Assembly (NCBI GenBank): GCA_017743585.1
Contig: JAGHYP010000099.1
Span: forward strand, 1 to 9,257
Reading direction: 5' to 3'
Length of the DNA stretch: 9,257 nt
Origin: Chloroflexota bacterium
Lineage (GTDB): Bacteria > Chloroflexota > Anaerolineae > Aggregatilineales > UBA2796
In this document: positions 1-6,759 of the stretch, piece by piece
How the letters are laid out: each line of letters starts with the position of its first letter
Numbering within the stretch: position 1 is the first letter of the stretch
The notes under the pieces: model-generated
Seen by the model: only the letters and a program-made list of their open reading frames with translations
What the model was told of the DNA's origin: nothing
Database searches by the model: none
Made by a program: the position numbers and the translations under genes

Positions 1-447
1 GTGATAGATCGGCCCCATGCTCTGCAAGCCGAACTTGCTCAAATAGTCGTTCGGCGTGACCAAATGCGCGCCTCTGCCCGTCAGCGCGTTCAGATACAGC
101 GGCAGCGTCGCCACAAGCGTCTTGCCCTCGCCCGTCTTCATCTCGGCGATCTTGCCCTCGTGCAGCACCATGCCGCCGATCAGCTGTACATCGTAGTGGC
201 GCAAGCCAATGGTGCGCACAGACGCCTCGCGGACAACGGCGAACGCCTCAGGCAACAGGTCGTCGAGCGTCTCGCCATTCGCCAAGCGCTGACGGAACTC
301 GTCGGTCTTGGCGCGCAATTGCTCGTTCGTGAGCGCCTTCATCTGCGCCTCGAGACCGTTTATCACTTCCACGACCTTACGATAGCGCTTCAGCTCGCGC
401 TCGTTCGGATCGCCAAAGATGCTCTTGAGCAGCTTTTTGATCACCAT
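1..447 (-). CDS. secA: Preprotein translocase ATPase SecA, N-terminal part (cut by window edge)
   Basis: SecA is the motor ATPase that drives preproteins through the SecYEG channel at the inner face of the membrane. The 149 residues present run from ATG at 447 to the window edge without a stop. They begin MVIKKLLKSIFGDPNERE and contain the hallmarks of the SecA N-terminus: the helicase-like motif RHYDVQLIGG (about residues 83-92), the Walker A segment EMKTGEGKT (102-110), then LPLYLNALTG and the NDYL motif (133-136), followed by MGPIY. A purine-rich AGGGGA lies about 10 nt before the ATG and supports this start. After NDYL the sequence reads SKFG, where many SecAs have ARRD; I take this as lineage variation. 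The rest of the protein (second nucleotide-binding fold, preprotein cross-linking and C-terminal domains) lies outside the window. It is separated from the upstream glycosyltransferase gene by 163 bp, so it probably has its own promoter. Confidence 0.96.
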   Translation of the reverse strand, partial: MVIKKLLKSIFGDPNERELKRYRKVVEVINGLEAQMKALTNEQLRAKTDEFRQRLANGETLDDLLPEAFAVVREASVRTIGLRHYDVQLIGGMVLHEGKIAEMKTGEGKTLVATLPLYLNALTGRGAHLVTPNDYLSKFGLQSMGPIYH

Positions 448-610
448 GCCTTACACATCCCCTAGAGCCCCTCACCGTGGACTTCGCTTGAGCGTTGCGA
501 GCAGCGCAAAGGCGCTCTGGACTGAACACTTATGACATTTATGCAACGTGGCAAGCATACAATATCGATAGCTTCATATGCAAGCCGTCCGGCCGCGCGC
601 TTGTGAAACG
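448..610. other. Intergenic region upstream of secA
   Basis: This 163-bp gap lies between the stop of the glycosyltransferase gene and the secA start; both are on the minus strand. The stretch at about 525-585 is clearly more AT-rich than its surroundings and is the likeliest place for a secA promoter. I could not fit a convincing -35/-10 pair with 16-18 bp spacing: TTGCAT and TTGCCA on the minus strand have no good -10 partner. A small AGCGC/GCGCT hairpin with an AAAG loop sits near 514-527, inside the presumed secA leader. No intrinsic terminator with a U-tract is visible after the glycosyltransferase gene. Confidence 0.4.
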
Positions 611-1996
611 CTAACGCTTGGCGAAGCGCCAAACGCGGAAATCGCGCCCGACTGCGAACGCGCCCTCCAGCTTGCCGTAGCGCTCTAACGCCGCCAGCAC
701 ATCGCGCCCTTCGCTGCCTGTCGGCGTGAACCACACAGCACGGCTCTCAGCCAGCGCCGCGCGCACGAACGCCTCTGTATCGGCGTTCGGATAGGGCAAC
801 ACTAGGACGCGCGCAGGCTGTGCGTAGTAGTAGCCAATCGCAGGGTCGGTCGCGCCGCTCGGCGGATCGACAGGCGTCACAATCAGCGTGTCCTGTGCAC
901 CTGTCTGCGCTTGCAAAAAGGCAGCCCAGGCGCGCCAATCCGGCGCCTTTTGATAGTCCGCCGCGCGATATGGCGCCAGCGCGATCAGCTGACATGCGAT
1001 CAGCGCCGCGCCAACCAGCACATGCTGCTGCGCCGCCATGCGCGCCAAGATGAGCGCGCCAAACGGCACGATCGCGAGGACGTAACGCGGATCGAACACA
1101 TTCAAGCGCGTCGCAACTGCGTAGAGCAGCGCGAGCGGCAAACTGGCGCTGAGCGCGAAGTATAAGCGCAAGCGCAACGGCAAGAACAGCGCTACTCCGA
1201 GCAACAGCACAAGCGAGACCGAGGCGCCGAGCGCAGGAACACTCAGGTCGCCGACCATCAGGATAGTCCAAAAAGTCGGCAGCGCGGCGAGATCAGCGCC
1301 GCCGAGCGCGCCTCTGTAGCCGCTTTGCATCAGCGCCGCGCCTTGCACCGCGCTTGGCAGGTGCGCCAGCGCGATCAACGCAAGCATCGGCAGCCATGTG
1401 CGCAGCGCGCGCCGTCTGAGCAGTAAGATGTACAGTCCGTGCAATGCCAGCAGCACGCCTTCGAGGAAGAACAGGTACAGCGCAACGATCTCCGCGAGCG
1501 CATAGAGCAGCCAAGCGCGCCGCGTGCCGCGATCGGCGGCGCGGATGAGCAAGTAAAGCGCCAGCGCGCTCACGCCCGACCACAGCGCGTAATTCCGCGC
1601 GTCTTGGCTGTGCCAGATCAGGTATGGATTGCACGCCCAGAGCAGCATCGCCCACAGTCCCGCCTGTGCGGCGCGCTGGTCGCTAAACAGACGGCGCGCC
1701 ATGCCATAGACTGCCGCCGCGCCCAACAAATTGATGAGCGCAGGCAGCATCCGCAAGGTGAGCTCGCGCTCGCCCGCCAATGAGCGCCACGCGCCGAAAG
1801 CAATGAACGCGCCGAACGGATGTGGCTCGCGCCATGCCAAGCCGTCAGGCGCGGTCAGATCGGCGAGCGGCAACGTCCAGTAGCGCGCTGTGAAGGCTTC
1901 ATCGCCGCGCAACGCCTGCGCGCCAATGCCGATGATGCGCAGCGCAGCCGCGATCAGCAACACGGCGACGCAGGCGGCGAGCCGATTATGCTTCAA
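611..1996 (-). CDS. GT-C fold glycosyltransferase, family 39/PMT_2-like membrane protein
   Basis: Polytopic membrane protein of 461 residues resembling the GT39/PMT_2 (ArnT, dolichyl-P-mannosyltransferase-like) group, which transfers sugars from polyprenyl-phosphate donors to acceptors on the outer side of the membrane. After the first hydrophobic segment (about 7-24) comes RGDEAF with the acidic pair D32-E33, where GT-C enzymes carry their catalytic or metal-binding acid. The motif HSQDARNYALW (129-139) matches the conserved SQ(E/D)ARxY segment of this family. Hydrophobic helices follow to about residue 342, with DPRYVLAIVP at 302-311, and a soluble C-terminal part covers 343-461. The start is TTG at 1996, chosen because GAGGAGGAG (2002-2010) lies at ideal distance and the start overlaps the stop of the upstream gene (TTGA). 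Donor and acceptor sugars cannot be told from the sequence. Confidence 0.82.
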   Translation of the reverse strand: MKHNRLAACVAVLLIAAALRIIGIGAQALRGDEAFTARYWTLPLADLTAPDGLAWREPHPFGAFIAFGAWRSLAGERELTLRMLPALINLLGAAAVYGMARRLFSDQRAAQAGLWAMLLWACNPYLIWHSQDARNYALWSGVSALALYLLIRAADRGTRRAWLLYALAEIVALYLFFLEGVLLALHGLYILLLRRRALRTWLPMLALIALAHLPSAVQGAALMQSGYRGALGGADLAALPTFWTILMVGDLSVPALGASVSLVLLLGVALFLPLRLRLYFALSASLPLALLYAVATRLNVFDPRYVLAIVPFGALILARMAAQQHVLVGAALIACQLIALAPYRAADYQKAPDWRAWAAFLQAQTGAQDTLIVTPVDPPSGATDPAIGYYYAQPARVLVLPYPNADTEAFVRAALAESRAVWFTPTGSEGRDVLAALERYGKLEGAFAVGRDFRVWRFAKR

Positions 1997-2778
1997 TCTA
2001 TCTCCTCCTCGGTCGCCTCGTTGAAGGCTTTCTCATCAAGGGTGGCGATCAGCGCCATCTCGATGGCGTGCATTTCTTCTTCGCTCAGCAGCTCGAAGCC
2101 CGTCTTGCGGCGCTTGCGCTTTACTTCGCGCAATACGCTCTTGAGCGAAGGTTTCTTCTTCGGACTGGCGTGGACAACGGGGATGCTTGGCGCTTCCAGC
2201 TCCAAAATGGCGCGCGGATGCGTCAAGACGACAATCGGCTGCACCTCAATGCCCGAATCAGGCAATGTGGCGTCGATCAGCGCTTGCACGTTCGCCGCGT
2301 CAATGGCGGCGTCCTCAAATGGCTTGCCCAGACCTTCTTGCTTCATGAACTGGAAAAACGGCGCCAACGGCCCGCGCCGCTTGTAGTCCAGCCAGCGATC
2401 GCCTGTCACCTTGAAGCGCGACATCTGAAAGCGTGTGGTCAGCGTGTAGACGCCTTCAGGCGTGAGCAGGATGTGATTGGCAGGCGGAAAGTAGTTGAAT
2501 AGCACGCTGCGCCGATTGATGCCCGCTAAGCCTTCAATAATTGCATCCTCAGGACGCGGCACACGCACCCATTCGTTTGTCAGGCGCACTGAGAGCAGCG
2601 TAGTGACCAAGCCGATGGGCATGATCAAGCACGGCACGAACAGTAACACATTTGGCTCAATGACCAGAAAGTTGCTCAAGATCAGCCCAGCGGTCAGCAC
2701 GAACAAGCTGACGAAGAACAAAATCGTGCCAAGCCGCCGCCCTTGCTTGATGCGAAGTTCATTGGTGATGACGCGCAT
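1993..2778 (-). CDS. Two-TM membrane protein with degenerate NERD-like (nuclease-related) domain
   Basis: Protein of 261 residues that starts at ATG 2778 (MRVITNELRI). Two hydrophobic segments lie at about 17-37 and 43-65, so it is probably anchored with the remainder in the cytoplasm. Residues about 76-205 resemble a NERD (nuclease-related) domain: HILLTPEGVYTLTTR (102-116) occupies the place of the family's D-x-h-h-h-x-x-x-G-h-[FY]-h-h-E-x-K core, and QPIVVLTHP (180-188) looks like the later strand. The expected E-x-K catalytic pair is replaced by T-x-R-like residues, so nuclease activity is doubtful. A basic cluster follows (207-226), then an acidic C-terminal tail. Comparable membrane-anchored NERD-like proteins occur in Chloroflexota; I place it by resemblance only. 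It overlaps the glycosyltransferase gene by 4 bp and follows the transporter gene after 52 bp, so it probably belongs to the same transcript. Function unknown. Confidence 0.7.
   Translation of the reverse strand: MRVITNELRIKQGRRLGTILFFVSLFVLTAGLILSNFLVIEPNVLLFVPCLIMPIGLVTTLLSVRLTNEWVRVPRPEDAIIEGLAGINRRSVLFNYFPPANHILLTPEGVYTLTTRFQMSRFKVTGDRWLDYKRRGPLAPFFQFMKQEGLGKPFEDAAIDAANVQALIDATLPDSGIEVQPIVVLTHPRAILELEAPSIPVVHASPKKKPSLKSVLREVKRKRRKTGFELLSEEEMHAIEMALIATLDEKAFNEATEEEID
2002..2010 (-). promoter_or_regulatory. Strong Shine-Dalgarno for the TTG-started glycosyltransferase
   Basis: On the minus strand the bases read GAGGAGGAG, ending 5 nt before the TTG at 1996; the AGGAGG core ends 7 nt before it. 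It lies inside the last codons of the NERD-like gene, where it encodes three Glu residues. It decides the otherwise unusual TTG start and suggests translational coupling between the two genes. Confidence 0.7.
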
Positions 2779-2830
2779 AGCGTGAGCGCCCTCTGCAGTT
2801 GCTGATGATTGCTCAAGTGTAGCCCGGCCA

Positions 2831-3889
2831 TCATGAGCGCCGCGAGTCGAGCAGCTGGCGAACCATCTCGGCTTCTTCGGGCGTCAGGTCTTTGCGCTCA
2901 GAGAGCTTTTTCATGGCTCGCTCGCCCAGAAGTGCTTTTGTGAGAACAGCGCGCCGAAAGCTGATTGACGAAAAGCCGATGCCTGAGATCGGCACGGGCA
3001 ACATCTCGCCTGTGGCGCGGCTGCGGATATCCTCACGGCGGATGAGCGACAAACTGACCAGCAAAACAGCCACGCCAAGCCATTGAATGAGCGTTAACTG
3101 CTCGCCGAGTAGGATGAACGCCAATAGCATCGCCACAGCCGTCTCTGAAATGCCGACCAGCACTGTCTGCAGGCTGCCTATGCGCTTGACGCTGAAGAAC
3201 ATCATTAAGCGCGCCAGCGCCGTTGTGACGCCAAGCGCAAGGATTGCATTGAGCGTCTCGCCGCTCAGCGGCGCGAATTCATAGCCGACGATCAGGCGCG
3301 CCAGCACGACGACAACTGCCATTGTGGTCAGCACATACAGCGCTACCGTCTGCGCAGGCATCTCATACAGCACGCGCTGGCTGAGGATGAACGTGCCTGC
3401 GAACAAAATCGCGTTGCCGATCATCAAGCCGACGCCGAACCAATCGAAATCGCGCTGCGCGCTTCGCGTGATGAGCGCCACGGCGATCAGCGCCAAGAAG
3501 GCGCGCAAGATCGTGCGCCACGAAAGCTTATGCCCATCGGCGGCAGCCAATGCCACCACAAAGATCAGATAGGTGCTGTTCAGCAGCTGCGCGACCGATG
3601 CATCCAGATAGTTCAAGCCGTTGTAATAGAAGAGCGAGCCGATGCCGTTGACTGTGCCGACCGTCACGCAGCCCAGCAGACCTGCTGGATAGATGAAGAT
3701 GTACTTGCGCCAGAGGAGCAAATAGACCGCCCATAAAATGGCAGCGGCTGCGATCGTGCGCAAGGCGGCGATGGTGAATGGATCGGCTTGTCCGTTGAGC
3801 GCCAGCTTGCCCAGCACAGGCGCCATGCCCAGAAAGGTTGGATAGAGCATCAGCGCGATCAGGTTGCGCGTGCTAGGACGTTCATTCAC
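2831..3889 (-). CDS. DMT-superfamily (EamA-type) transporter with C-terminal tail
   Basis: Inner-membrane protein of 352 residues with about ten hydrophobic segments between residues 8 and 284, arranged as two EamA repeats. Landmarks of repeat one are APVLGKLALNG (23-33), then ALRTIAAAAILW (42-53), and YYNGLNYLDASVAQLL (88-103). Repeat two contains VLVGISETAVAMLLAFILLGEQLT (243-266 region), a typical EamA signature of a final 'E-P/E-T-x-x-A-x-h-h-x-x-x-h-h-L-G-E' form. Such proteins move small metabolites such as amino acids, nucleotides or sugars; the substrate is not readable here. The start is GTG at 3889: in-frame TGA codons lie just upstream and the next Met is residue 14, inside the first helix. 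The ribosome site is weak (GAGGGA is too far upstream). About 65 residues after the last helix form a charged tail not normally part of the fold. Its position after a threonine-synthase-like gene makes amino-acid export a possible but unproven role. Confidence 0.85.
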   Translation of the reverse strand: MNERPSTRNLIALMLYPTFLGMAPVLGKLALNGQADPFTIAALRTIAAAAILWAVYLLLWRKYIFIYPAGLLGCVTVGTVNGIGSLFYYNGLNYLDASVAQLLNSTYLIFVVALAAADGHKLSWRTILRAFLALIAVALITRSAQRDFDWFGVGLMIGNAILFAGTFILSQRVLYEMPAQTVALYVLTTMAVVVVLARLIVGYEFAPLSGETLNAILALGVTTALARLMMFFSVKRIGSLQTVLVGISETAVAMLLAFILLGEQLTLIQWLGVAVLLVSLSLIRREDIRSRATGEMLPVPISGIGFSSISFRRAVLTKALLGERAMKKLSERKDLTPEEAEMVRQLLDSRRS

Positions 3890-3913
3890 TGGCTCGGCTC
3901 GTTTCCCTCATTT

Positions 3914-4198
3914 TCATTGATCACGCCCGACATGCGCTCGATGGATTTCGATCAAGGCGTCAAGCAAGCCCCTCAAGCCTGCTGCGATAGCCTTCTCGCG
4001 CTCGCCGGCCTGGCTCTGCGCCGTAGGCGCTACAAGTAGCACGTGACGAAAGCGCTCGTCGGCGCGCAGGGGCGCGGTGATCTCGCGCCCTGTCATATCA
4101 GGCAGGTTGGTATTCATTTGGAATCCAGCATGCGCTTCACCAACACTTGGCTGCCTGAGTCATCGCTCGATGTGCAGGATGGTGATGCGGTTATCCAT
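3914..4198 (-). pseudogene. Short reading frame interrupted by an in-frame TGA; unrecognised
   Basis: In the gap between the PLP enzyme-REC gene and the transporter, one minus-strand frame starts with ATG at 4198, reads MDNRITILHIER, meets TGA at 4160-4162, and then stays open for 81 more codons to a TGA at 3914-3916. The second part contains a Met at 4117 (MNTNLPDMTG) from which a 67-residue protein could start. A GGGAAG sits 6 nt, and a GGGAGG 13 nt, before the ATG at 4198, and the frame lies 25 bp after the upstream gene and 24 bp before the transporter start. Codon use in the second part resembles neighbouring genes (many GAG, CGC, GCG, ATC). The segment RHVLLVAPTAQ could be a beta-strand and turn. 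I recognise no family. Alternatives are a decayed gene, a sequencing error in one codon, a genuine 67-residue protein, or chance. Readthrough is unlikely because other genes here end in TGA. Confidence 0.35.
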
Positions 4199-4223
4199 AG
4201 CGTGCTTCCCGCCTCCCAGTGAC

Positions 4224-5870
4224 TCAGCCTACTGCTTTGAGAATGCTCTGCAGCAAGTCTGCATCCATGAAAGAGCCTTTTTGCAACAACTGCTTGATCT
4301 GACCGTTCAGGCGCAGGCGCTCATGCACGGTTAGCTCTTTCGCCGTCAGCACGATGATCGGGATGTGCGCCGTGTTCGGATCAGCTTTTAGCGCGTCAAT
4401 CACGCGGAAGCCGTCAATATCGGGCATCATCAGGTCTGTGATCACCACGTCAGGCTTCAGGCGCTCCACCAAGACCACGCCTTCCGCGCCGCCGCTCGCC
4501 AGATGCACCTCATAGTTGCCCTGCATCTTCAGAATGCGCTCGATCAGCCTGCCTGCGTCTTTGTTATCCTCGATGACCACCACGCGCCGCGCCGAGGTCT
4601 CGATCTGCTCAAGCGCGGCCAGCAAGCCTTCCGCCGGCAGCGAGATTCGCCCGCTCTGCTCGCTGATGTCCACTGAGCGCGCAAACTGCTCGCCCAGAAT
4701 CTGCTTCTCGACTGGGAAAGTATGTCCTGAGCAATTGACGACCACAAGCTGATCAGGCTTGATGATGCCGCGCCGCGCTAACTTGATCAGGCCGGCAAAA
4801 GCGACCGCTGTGGCAGGCTCAACGGACAAGCCTTCCGTGCGCGCCAAGAGCCGCAAGGCATTGAATGCCTCTTCATCTGTCACCTCTTCCATCGTGCCGC
4901 CATGCAAGCTGATCAAGTTGTTCAGCTGCTCATAGGCGCGCCCAGGATCGCCTGTCGAAAGCGTGGCGATGACTGTCTTCGGCTCCTCCACAGGCGTTAC
5001 CACAGTCCGCCCGTGTTTGAAAGCTTGTACCATCGGCGCGCAGCCAGCGGATTGAATCACGCCGAGCGCGGGAATTTTATCCGCCAAGCCAAGCTCGATC
5101 AGCTCTTCAAAGCCCTTCGCCACGCCGATGGGGCCCATGCCGCCACTGACCGCCTGAATGAACCAATCTGGCGAGCGCCAGCCAAGCTGCTGCGCAATCT
5201 CAAACGCCATCGTCTTCATGCTCTCGATGGCAGCGATGCTCTTGATGCCGCGATCCATGTACAAGCCGCGCTGTTTGGCGAAGCTATTGGCGACCACTTT
5301 GGTGTGATCGTAAGTGCCAGTCACCTTGATGACCTCGCCGCCGTAGAGCGCTGCCTCGCGCATTTTTTCGCCCGGCACCATGCTGGTCAGGAACGCCCAG
5401 AGCTTGATGCCCGCTCGCGCGGCAAAGGCAGCGTAGGCGATTGCTACATTGCCCGTAGAGGCCACTACCGCCTCGCGAATGCCGCGCTCGCGCATAACCG
5501 AGATGGCGACAGACGCCTGCCGATCTTTGAAGGAAGCCGTTGGGCCTTGCCGCTCATCCTTGATGTAGAGATGCTTCAGGCCGAGCATCATGCCGAGATT
5601 GCGCGCTTGCAAGAGCGGTGTGCCGCCTTCGCCCATTGAGACGATATTTTCCGTATCGTAAATCGGCAGCAGCTCGTGGTAGCGCCATAAGCCCGGCTCG
5701 CGCGCCATCACTTTGTCAACCCAACCGCCTCGCCGCAAGGCAGCTAGGTCGTAGCGCGCGCGTAGAATGCTCTCGCCGCATTCTGGACAGGCGTCCAAGG
5801 GGCGGTCATACGAGCCGATCCAATCGCAATAGGTACACTGGAGTTCAATGCGCTTTGTGGATTTGGTCAA
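4224..5870 (-). CDS. Threonine-synthase-like PLP enzyme fused to a response-regulator receiver domain
   Basis: A single 548-residue frame combining two parts. Residues 1-395: a zinc ribbon with C12, C15, C28 and C31, then a fold-type II PLP enzyme of the ThrC class with GEGGTPLL (80-87), the PLP lysine K115 in TASFKDRQ, the cofactor-binding STGN (138-141) and the phosphate loop SGGMGPIG (242-249). ThrC converts O-phosphohomoserine to threonine. The C-terminal motif CSGHTFPVEK (380-389) differs from the usual TGxGLKD, so the substrate may differ. Residues 429-548: a complete REC domain with acidic pair E434-D435, phospho-acceptor D479 in ITDLMMPDIDGF, switch T509 in VLTAKE, and K531 in LLQKGSF. 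No output domain or kinase is seen. A linker of about 35 residues joins the parts without stop or internal Met. The only usable start is TTG at 5870 with a weak ribosome site. It heads a run of minus-strand genes. Confidence 0.9.
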   Translation of the reverse strand: MTKSTKRIELQCTYCDWIGSYDRPLDACPECGESILRARYDLAALRRGGWVDKVMAREPGLWRYHELLPIYDTENIVSMGEGGTPLLQARNLGMMLGLKHLYIKDERQGPTASFKDRQASVAISVMRERGIREAVVASTGNVAIAYAAFAARAGIKLWAFLTSMVPGEKMREAALYGGEVIKVTGTYDHTKVVANSFAKQRGLYMDRGIKSIAAIESMKTMAFEIAQQLGWRSPDWFIQAVSGGMGPIGVAKGFEELIELGLADKIPALGVIQSAGCAPMVQAFKHGRTVVTPVEEPKTVIATLSTGDPGRAYEQLNNLISLHGGTMEEVTDEEAFNALRLLARTEGLSVEPATAVAFAGLIKLARRGIIKPDQLVVVNCSGHTFPVEKQILGEQFARSVDISEQSGRISLPAEGLLAALEQIETSARRVVVIEDNKDAGRLIERILKMQGNYEVHLASGGAEGVVLVERLKPDVVITDLMMPDIDGFRVIDALKADPNTAHIPIIVLTAKELTVHERLRLNGQIKQLLQKGSFMDADLLQSILKAVG

Positions 5871-6034
5871 GGTTGCTCGCTCGCAGTAGCACTGTGCAGA
5901 TCGCAGCCTAAGTTCTACGCTAAATCATAGCGCTTTCGCCAGAGACGCGGGTTTGATTTTGCCAAACTTTGTGAAAAGATCGGGATCGGCGCTACAATAC
6001 GCCTAAGAGCTTTACTCAGGAGCGGAAAAATTTC
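5871..6034. other. Divergent intergenic region between the PLP enzyme-REC gene and pspA
   Basis: The 164 bp hold both upstream regions. The plus-strand side carries a reasonable promoter for pspA (listed separately) and AGGAG at 6018-6022. On the minus strand a TATGAT -10-like hexamer lies at 5924-5929, but I find no matching -35 at 17 bp (5947-5952 reads ACCCGC). No riboswitch, T-box or threonine-rich leader peptide is recognisable before the threonine-synthase-like gene. Confidence 0.5.
5969..5998 (+). promoter_or_regulatory. Candidate sigma70-type promoter for pspA
   Basis: TTGTGA at 5969-5974 (4 of 6 match to TTGACA), an 18-bp spacer and TACAAT at 5993-5998 (5 of 6 match to TATAAT). Transcription would start near 6005, about 30 nt before the pspA ATG, leaving room for the AGGAG ribosome site at 6018-6022. 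Confidence 0.5.
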
Positions 6035-6700
6035 ATGAACCTGCTACAAAAAATCGGCATCTTGGTCTCGGCGACCTTGCACAGCTTGGTTGACCGCGCC
6101 TTGCAGGCCAACTCGGTCGCCGTCTTCGATGAGTACATCCGCCAAGCCGAGAACAGCATGAAGCTGATTCAGAGCGCCTTGGTTGATCTCAAGGCGACTG
6201 TCAGAACCCTGCGCGCCAGATACGACCAAGCTGCCGACGACGCAGCGCGCCTTGACCTACAAATTGATCAAGCGCTTAGAGCGGGCAAGGAAGCGGCAGC
6301 CAAAGCGCACATGGTGCGCCTGAACAGCGTGATGGAGATCGCGCAGACCTACAAGGCGCAGTACGAGCGCCAGAACCGCGCCTACAATACCTTGACCGAC
6401 GTTGTGCAAATTCTGCAGAGCAAAGTGGACGTGCTGCGCGCACAGCGCGACCAAGTCGCCACGATGCTGGAGCTGATCAGGAGCAAGAACATCGTAGCGC
6501 GCTCGATCAAAGACGTGGAGAAGATTTCAGATGCGCGCACCCGCCAAATCATGGAAGATGTCCGCTCGCAGATGGACATGGCTGACGCACGCCTTGAAGC
6601 GGCAACCATGCGCCTTTCCGCCGAGCTTGAGCAGCAAATCGGCGACGCGACTCTTGAAGCGCAGCTCGAAGAGCGCCGCCAGCGGCTCGGCTTGGCGTAG
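6035..6700 (+). CDS. pspA: PspA/IM30 (Vipp1) family membrane-stress protein
   Basis: PspA/IM30 proteins are peripheral, ESCRT-III-like coiled-coil proteins that assemble on the inner face of the membrane and protect it under envelope stress. This one has 221 residues, almost the usual length of PspA. It starts with an amphipathic helix (MNLLQKIGILVSATLHSLVDRA) and the family-like NSVAVFDEYIRQAENSM (26-42), then long heptad-rich helices from about 40 to 215 with almost no Gly or Pro. No transmembrane segment or signal peptide is present. ATG 6035 is preceded by AGGAG at 6018-6022, a rather long 12-nt spacing. It appears to be a single-gene unit, divergent from the PLP enzyme-REC gene, with its own promoter. 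No PspF, PspB/C or Lia regulator genes lie next to it. It could equally be named a Vipp1/LiaH homologue; the sequence does not separate these. Confidence 0.85.
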   Translation: MNLLQKIGILVSATLHSLVDRALQANSVAVFDEYIRQAENSMKLIQSALVDLKATVRTLRARYDQAADDAARLDLQIDQALRAGKEAAAKAHMVRLNSVMEIAQTYKAQYERQNRAYNTLTDVVQILQSKVDVLRAQRDQVATMLELIRSKNIVARSIKDVEKISDARTRQIMEDVRSQMDMADARLEAATMRLSAELEQQIGDATLEAQLEERRQRLGLA

Positions 6701-6717
6701 CGCGTCTCCTACACGCC

Positions 6718-6746
6718 TTGACCGATTGCTCGGCATCCCGTAAAAT
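6718..6746 (+). promoter_or_regulatory. Sigma70-type promoter of tRNA-Val
   Basis: TTGACC at 6718-6723 (5 of 6 to consensus), exactly 17 bp of spacer, and TAAAAT at 6741-6746 (5 of 6). The start point would fall near 6753, some 7 nt before the mature 5' end of the tRNA. It is the best promoter match in the window and fits a highly expressed stable RNA. Confidence 0.8.
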
Positions 6747-6759
6747 GAAGAACAGGAGC

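Noticed and set aside
1820..2386. 188-codon plus-strand open frame crossing the NERD-like/glycosyltransferase junction
   Set aside because: It spans the end of one gene and the start of another on the opposite strand, with low-complexity Ser/Ala-rich content and no recognisable domain.
4224..4590. The REC part as a separate response-regulator gene rather than a fusion
   Set aside because: The frame is continuous from the enzyme into REC; no stop, no Met and no well-placed ribosome site lies in the linker (about residues 395-428).
4902..5639. 245-codon open frame on the plus strand, antisense to the PLP enzyme
   Set aside because: It mirrors a clearly conserved enzyme on the other strand, shows no family features, and is the sort of shadow frame expected in GC-rich DNA.
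5871..6034. Threonine attenuator, T-box or riboswitch before the threonine-synthase-like gene
   Set aside because: No leader peptide rich in Thr/Ile codons, no T-box motif and no terminator/antiterminator pair is visible on the minus strand.
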